DNA from: Akkermansiaceae bacterium UBA2367
Lineage (GTDB): Bacteria; Verrucomicrobiota; Verrucomicrobiia; Verrucomicrobiales; DEV007
Direction of reading: 5' to 3'
Assembly (NCBI GenBank): GCA_002344525.1
Contig: DDTJ01000015.1
Coordinates: 1-12,265 of the forward strand
DNA: 12,265 nucleotides
A program made the position numbers and the translations under genes. This document shows positions 8,469-12,265 of the stretch, piece by piece. Position 1 is the stretch's first letter; each line of letters opens with the position of its first letter. Under the pieces are notes generated by a model. The model was not told where the DNA came from, did not search any database, and saw nothing but the letters and a program-made list of their open reading frames with translations.

Positions 8469-9301
8469 GCGACGAAATCCAGACCGTCGAACCCGCCCAG
8501 CCCCCCGCCCCCCGGAAATCCCGTCTCGGGCTCTGGATCTTCCTCGCCGTGCTCGTCCCCGTCGTCGGCGCGCTGGTCGCCTACCTCGCCTTTCTCCGCC
8601 AAGTCGAGCGCACCCTCGACAAGACCAAGGGCACCGTGGACAAGGTCGTCGATACCGCGAGGGACACCGTGGTCGAACTCGCGAAAGTCTTCAAACCCGA
8701 GGAAATCGTCACCACCTTCCACGAATGGCGCGAGCTGGCCGTGACCTCGGGTACGGGAAGCCATCTCGAAATCGCGACGGCCGAGGCGGACGAACATTTC
8801 ACCCGCACGACCAGCTACGCGGTCTTCGGCAAGAGGCTGCCCCTCTCCACCAACGTGTCCGAGATCACCGTACCCGCGACCTACCGCTTCCACATCGACC
8901 TCAACGACGACTGGACCCTGACGCCGGAGGGCACGCGCCTCCTCGTCCGCGCCCCGAAAGTGCGCCCGACGCTCCCCGTCGCCTTCGACACCGCCAAGGT
9001 CCGGAAAAAGACCACCTCCGGCTGGGCGCGATGGGACGCCGGGGAGGATCTCGCCGAACTCGAAAAAGGCATCACCGAGGAACTCGACGGACGTGCCGCG
9101 AAACCCGAGACCCTCGCCAAGATCGAGGACGAAGGACGCCTCGCCGTGGCCCGCTTCGTCCGCACCTGGCTGCTCTCGCGCGAAGCCTGGGGCGAAGGCC
9201 GTATCGACGAAATCGTCGTGGTCTTCGAGGGCGAAGAGGAGACGCCCGGCGTGCTCCCGCAGTCGCTACGATTCGAAATCGAGGCCGAGACGAATCCCTG
9301 A
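8465..9301 (+). CDS. Single-pass membrane protein, possibly DUF4230-like
   Basis: Starting at the ATG at 8465, which overlaps the glycosylase stop, the protein is 278 residues. A Pro-rich cytoplasmic tail (1-20) leads into one strong membrane helix (about 21-43, LGLWIFLAVLVPVVGALVAY), then a heptad-like charged helix (46-75) and a mixed alpha/beta domain. The stretch from about 80 to 200 (EEIVTTFHEW, then ATYRFHIDLN and LLVRAPKVRPTLPVAF) recalls DUF4230 proteins, which are membrane-anchored and of unknown function. This match is from memory and weak. No catalytic motif is seen. The same frame is open much further upstream (to 8162) but overlaps the glycosylase there, and the ATGA junction is the natural start. 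Overlap with the glycosylase implies translational coupling and similar production levels, an unexpected pairing for a DNA repair enzyme. Confidence 0.85.
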   Translation: MSDEIQTVEPAQPPAPRKSRLGLWIFLAVLVPVVGALVAYLAFLRQVERTLDKTKGTVDKVVDTARDTVVELAKVFKPEEIVTTFHEWRELAVTSGTGSHLEIATAEADEHFTRTTSYAVFGKRLPLSTNVSEITVPATYRFHIDLNDDWTLTPEGTRLLVRAPKVRPTLPVAFDTAKVRKKTTSGWARWDAGEDLAELEKGITEELDGRAAKPETLAKIEDEGRLAVARFVRTWLLSREAWGEGRIDEIVVVFEGEEETPGVLPQSLRFEIEAETNP

Positions 9302-9332
9302 CGGCGAAAGTGCCCGTCCACCCCCCGCCTCC

Positions 9333-12224
9333 ATGAGCCCCACCTGCCATTTCCTCGGCTGGGACAAGCCGGTCCTCGAAACGACCGTCGCCTTCCTCGC
9401 GCAGGATTGGAAAGGAGACGGTCTCCTCGACCTCTCCGACCACCTCGTCGTCGTGCCGACGCGGCAGGCCGGACGCCGCCTCCGCGAAGCCCTCGCACGA
9501 CACGCCGCCGCGCGCGAGGCCGCCGTGCTACCGCCCCTCGTGGTGACGCCGAACTATCTTTTCTCCCCCGCCCGCCTCGGCGAGACCGATACTCCCGCCG
9601 CCTCGCCTCAGGCCGCCCGTCTCCTCTGGACCGCGGTCCTCCTGCGCCTGCCCCTCGACGATTTCCGCCGCGTCTTCCCCGTCGATCCGCCGGAGCAAAG
9701 CCTCGACTGGGCCTCCGGCATGGCCCGCCAACTCCACGCCGTGCGCGACCTCCTCGTCGAATCCGGCCTCGACTTCCGCGCCGCCGCCGGACGCTTCGCC
9801 GAACTCGACCTCGAACCCGCCCGCTGGCGGGAACTCGCCTCCCTCGAAGCCGCCGCCCTCTCCCTGATCGAAAAAATCGGCTTCCGCGACCCCGGGCTCG
9901 CCTCCCTCGCGGCGGCAGAACGCGGCACTCTTCCCGACACCGTCCGCCGCCTCGTCGTCGCCGCCGTCCCCGACCTGCGCCCCCTCGTCGCGAGCGCCCT
10001 CGACCACCACGCCGCGACGATCCCGACGACGATCCTCGTGCCCGCACCTGAGTCCGAAGCCGCGGCCTTCGACGCCCACGGACGCCCCATTCCCGAAGCC
10101 TGGCTCGAACGCGAAATCGCCTTCGCCGAACCCGAGCGCCGCCTCCACCCCTGCGCCACCCCCGCCGCCCAAGCCGAACACTGCCGCGAACTCCTCGCCG
10201 CCTACGACAACCCCTCCGCTTGCGCCGCCATCGGCCTGCCCGACCCGGATGTCGCCCCGACCTTGGAGCAAAGCCTCCTCGCCGACGGCCTCCGCACCTA
10301 CGATCCGGCGGGAAAAGCGGTCTCGCGGGAGGGCGTCGTCCATCTCCTCCGCCTCCTCCACGAACTCCTCGCCTCGGGACGCTACGACCCCTTCCGCCAG
10401 CTCCTCCGCTGCCCCGGCTTCGCCGCCGCGACGCTGCCCGAGGAGCGACGCGACTCCCTCCGGCCCGGATTGCTCCTTCGCGACTCCGACGAGCTCGCCT
10501 GCGAGCACCTCCCCGGCGGCCTCGACGAAGCCCGCGACGCCCTGCGCCGCCACCCTGACAAAGCCCCCACCCTCGCCGCCGTGATCGACGGCACCCGCGC
10601 CCTCCTCGGCCGTCTGCGAAAAGGCGATTTCACCGGCGAACTCTGCGCCTTCCTCGCCGCCGTCTTCGCCGGGAAGCGCCTCGCCCCGCACGATCCCGAG
10701 ACCGCCGTCTTCGCCGAGATCGCCGACGCCATCCACGCCCTCGAATCCGACCTCGCCGCCGTCGCCTCCGCCTTTCCCGCGGCGCCGGACGCTGCGGACC
10801 GCTTCGGCCTCCTCCTCGACGCCCTCGGCGAGGCCCGCGTCCATCCCGAGCGAGGCCCCCGCGACCTCGACTTGCAAGGCTGGCTCGAACTCCTCTGGGA
10901 GGACGCCCCCCACCTCCTCGTCACCGGCATGAACGACCACGCCGTGCCCGAGTCCGTCGTCGGCCACGCCTTCCTCCCCGACTCCGCGCGCAAGCTCCTC
11001 GGCCTGCCCGACAACGAAGCCCGCTTCGCCCGCGACGCCTTCCTCCTCGCCGTCCTCGTCGAGACGCGGCGGCAGAACGGCCGCCTCGACCTCCTCTTCG
11101 GCCGCCTCGACGCCTCGAACAATCCCCTGCGGCCCTCGCGCTTGTTGTTTCAATGTCAGGACGCCGAACTCGCCGCCCGCACCCTGCGCCTCTTCCGCGA
11201 GAGCGGTGGCGACCGTGTCCCGCCCGCCCGCACCGTCGCGTGGAGGCTGAAGCCCGCGCCCCTGCCACCCGAGCACCGCGTCTTCCAACGGATCTCCGTG
11301 ACCGGATTCAAATCCTACCTCGCCTGCCCCTTTCGCTTCTATCTGAAACACGGTCTCGGCATGGAGTCCGTCGAGGTGGACAAGGCCGAGCTCGACTCCC
11401 TCGACTTCGGCAACCTCGTCCACGCCGCCCTCGAAGCCTACGGACGCGACGAGGAGCTGCGCCGCTCCACCGACACCGAGGCCATCGCGACCTGCTTCGA
11501 GAGCGAAATCGACCGCTGGCTCGCGCAGCGCTTCGGCCCTCGCCTCTCCACCCCCCTCCTCATCCAGCGCGAAGCCGCCCGCCGCCGCCTCGCCCGCTGG
11601 GCCGTGATCGAAGCGGAGCAACGCGCCGCCGGATGGGAAATCCTCGAAGTCGAAAGCACGCTCGGAAAAGACGACTGGCCTTTCGTGATCGCCGACCTTC
11701 CCGTAACCGGACGCATCGACCGCATCGAGCGGCATCCCGACGAGGGACTGCGCGTCTTCGACTTCAAGACCTACTCGCCCGTGGACAAGGGCGAGGTCAG
11801 GACCATCGCCCAATATCACCTCGCGAACCTGAAACGCTCCGAAGACCCCGCCGCCCTTCCCGGATGGCTCCTCGCCGTCGGCGAAAAAGGCAAGACCCAG
11901 CGCTGGACCGACCTGCAAGTGCCCCTCTACCATCTCGCCCTCTCCGAGCGCTTCCCCGGCGAATCCGTCACCGCCGGATACGCCACCCTCGGCCGCACCG
12001 CCGAGGACGTGCGTATCGACCTCTGGGACGGACTCGGCGAGGCCCTCCTCGACTCCGCGAGAAACTGCGCCGCCGGGGTCATCGAGTCCATCCGGCAGGG
12101 AATCTTCTGGCCCCCCAATGATCGCATGCCCGCTTGGGACGAATTCCGCGACCTGCTCTCGCCCACGGCGGAGGAGGCGGTGGACGCAACAGGGTTGGGT
12201 GGAGGACTCGACCCTGTCGGGTGA
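9333..12224 (+). CDS. AddB/RecB-like PD-(D/E)XK nuclease
   Basis: 963 residues from the ATG at 9333, 31 bases after the previous stop. The frame is open further upstream to 9093, but that part overlaps the membrane protein gene and is Arg/Pro-rich, so I exclude it. The C-terminal third is a RecB-type nuclease domain: TGFKSYLACPFRFYL (657-671), the conserved GNLVHAAL His697, GRIDRI with Asp796, VFDFK with Asp810 and Lys812, and QVPLY (Gln862, Tyr866). These are the family's catalytic residues and all are present. The N-terminal two thirds is organised like AddB (VVPTRQAGRRLREAL and VTPNYLFSPARLG near the start) but has no Walker A sequence, so helicase activity is not expected. AddB iron-sulfur cysteines are absent after the catalytic core except Cys912. 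Such proteins normally act with an AddA-type helicase-nuclease in double-strand-break end processing. That partner is not in the window. Confidence 0.9.
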   Translation: MSPTCHFLGWDKPVLETTVAFLAQDWKGDGLLDLSDHLVVVPTRQAGRRLREALARHAAAREAAVLPPLVVTPNYLFSPARLGETDTPAASPQAARLLWTAVLLRLPLDDFRRVFPVDPPEQSLDWASGMARQLHAVRDLLVESGLDFRAAAGRFAELDLEPARWRELASLEAAALSLIEKIGFRDPGLASLAAAERGTLPDTVRRLVVAAVPDLRPLVASALDHHAATIPTTILVPAPESEAAAFDAHGRPIPEAWLEREIAFAEPERRLHPCATPAAQAEHCRELLAAYDNPSACAAIGLPDPDVAPTLEQSLLADGLRTYDPAGKAVSREGVVHLLRLLHELLASGRYDPFRQLLRCPGFAAATLPEERRDSLRPGLLLRDSDELACEHLPGGLDEARDALRRHPDKAPTLAAVIDGTRALLGRLRKGDFTGELCAFLAAVFAGKRLAPHDPETAVFAEIADAIHALESDLAAVASAFPAAPDAADRFGLLLDALGEARVHPERGPRDLDLQGWLELLWEDAPHLLVTGMNDHAVPESVVGHAFLPDSARKLLGLPDNEARFARDAFLLAVLVETRRQNGRLDLLFGRLDASNNPLRPSRLLFQCQDAELAARTLRLFRESGGDRVPPARTVAWRLKPAPLPPEHRVFQRISVTGFKSYLACPFRFYLKHGLGMESVEVDKAELDSLDFGNLVHAALEAYGRDEELRRSTDTEAIATCFESEIDRWLAQRFGPRLSTPLLIQREAARRRLARWAVIEAEQRAAGWEILEVESTLGKDDWPFVIADLPVTGRIDRIERHPDEGLRVFDFKTYSPVDKGEVRTIAQYHLANLKRSEDPAALPGWLLAVGEKGKTQRWTDLQVPLYHLALSERFPGESVTAGYATLGRTAEDVRIDLWDGLGEALLDSARNCAAGVIESIRQGIFWPPNDRMPAWDEFRDLLSPTAEEAVDATGLGGGLDPVG

Positions 12225-12265
12225 GGCGGAAGGGTAACTGTCCGAACCACCCGCCAAGGTCGTCG

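Noticed and set aside
12211..12222. ACCC-TGTC-GGGT mini-hairpin at the end of the nuclease gene
   Set aside because: Only four base pairs, overlapping the last codons, and not followed by a T-tract.
9528..12257. Minus-strand open frame of 909 codons opposite the AddB-like gene
   Set aside because: It is Gly/Glu/Val-rich with no recognisable fold or motif. Lack of stops follows from the strong third-position GC bias of the plus-strand gene.

Overview
The window is GC-rich and compact, and every gene I can support lies on the plus strand. A DUF1501 Tat-exported protein, a family I associate mainly with Planctomycetota and Verrucomicrobiota, together with a uracil-DNA glycosylase of a form I recall from verrucomicrobial genomes and scarce Shine-Dalgarno sequences, suggests a member of the Verrucomicrobiota. 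This assignment is an inference from gene content, not a measured result.

Layout. At the left edge (5-295) is a small, less GC-rich two-helix membrane protein. A DUF1501 protein follows (365-1795). The next 260 bases hold a striking near-perfect inverted repeat (35-nt arms, 15-nt loop, 1822-1906) built from TTACTC-like units. Directly after it comes an App1-type phosphatase gene (ATG at 2058) whose reading frame and family-like sequence run upstream almost to the repeat without any standard start codon. A good sigma70-type promoter (3055-3083) then precedes a gene for a single-pass protein with a C-terminal domain resembling a bacterial tandem-repeat domain (3114-3752), a small polytopic membrane protein (3768-4106) and a large SWIM-SNF2 helicase (4116-6806).

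The second half begins with a DUF433/DUF5615 toxin-antitoxin pair (6883-7469, ATGA overlap). A family-4-like uracil-DNA glycosylase (7533-8468) lacks three of the four usual iron-sulfur cysteines and overlaps by ATGA a single-pass membrane protein (8465-9301). A 963-residue AddB/RecB-like PD-(D/E)XK nuclease (9333-12224) closes the window. Its helicase partner, if it has one, would lie outside.

Functionally, the right two thirds is dominated by DNA metabolism (SNF2 translocase, base-excision glycosylase, recombination nuclease) with a toxin-antitoxin module between. I do not see a convincing new multi-gene system. The best leads are the hairpin repeat with the displaced 5' end of the App1 gene, the cluster-less glycosylase coupled to a membrane protein, and TAnnnT boxes placed so close to two start codons that the transcripts may be leaderless.
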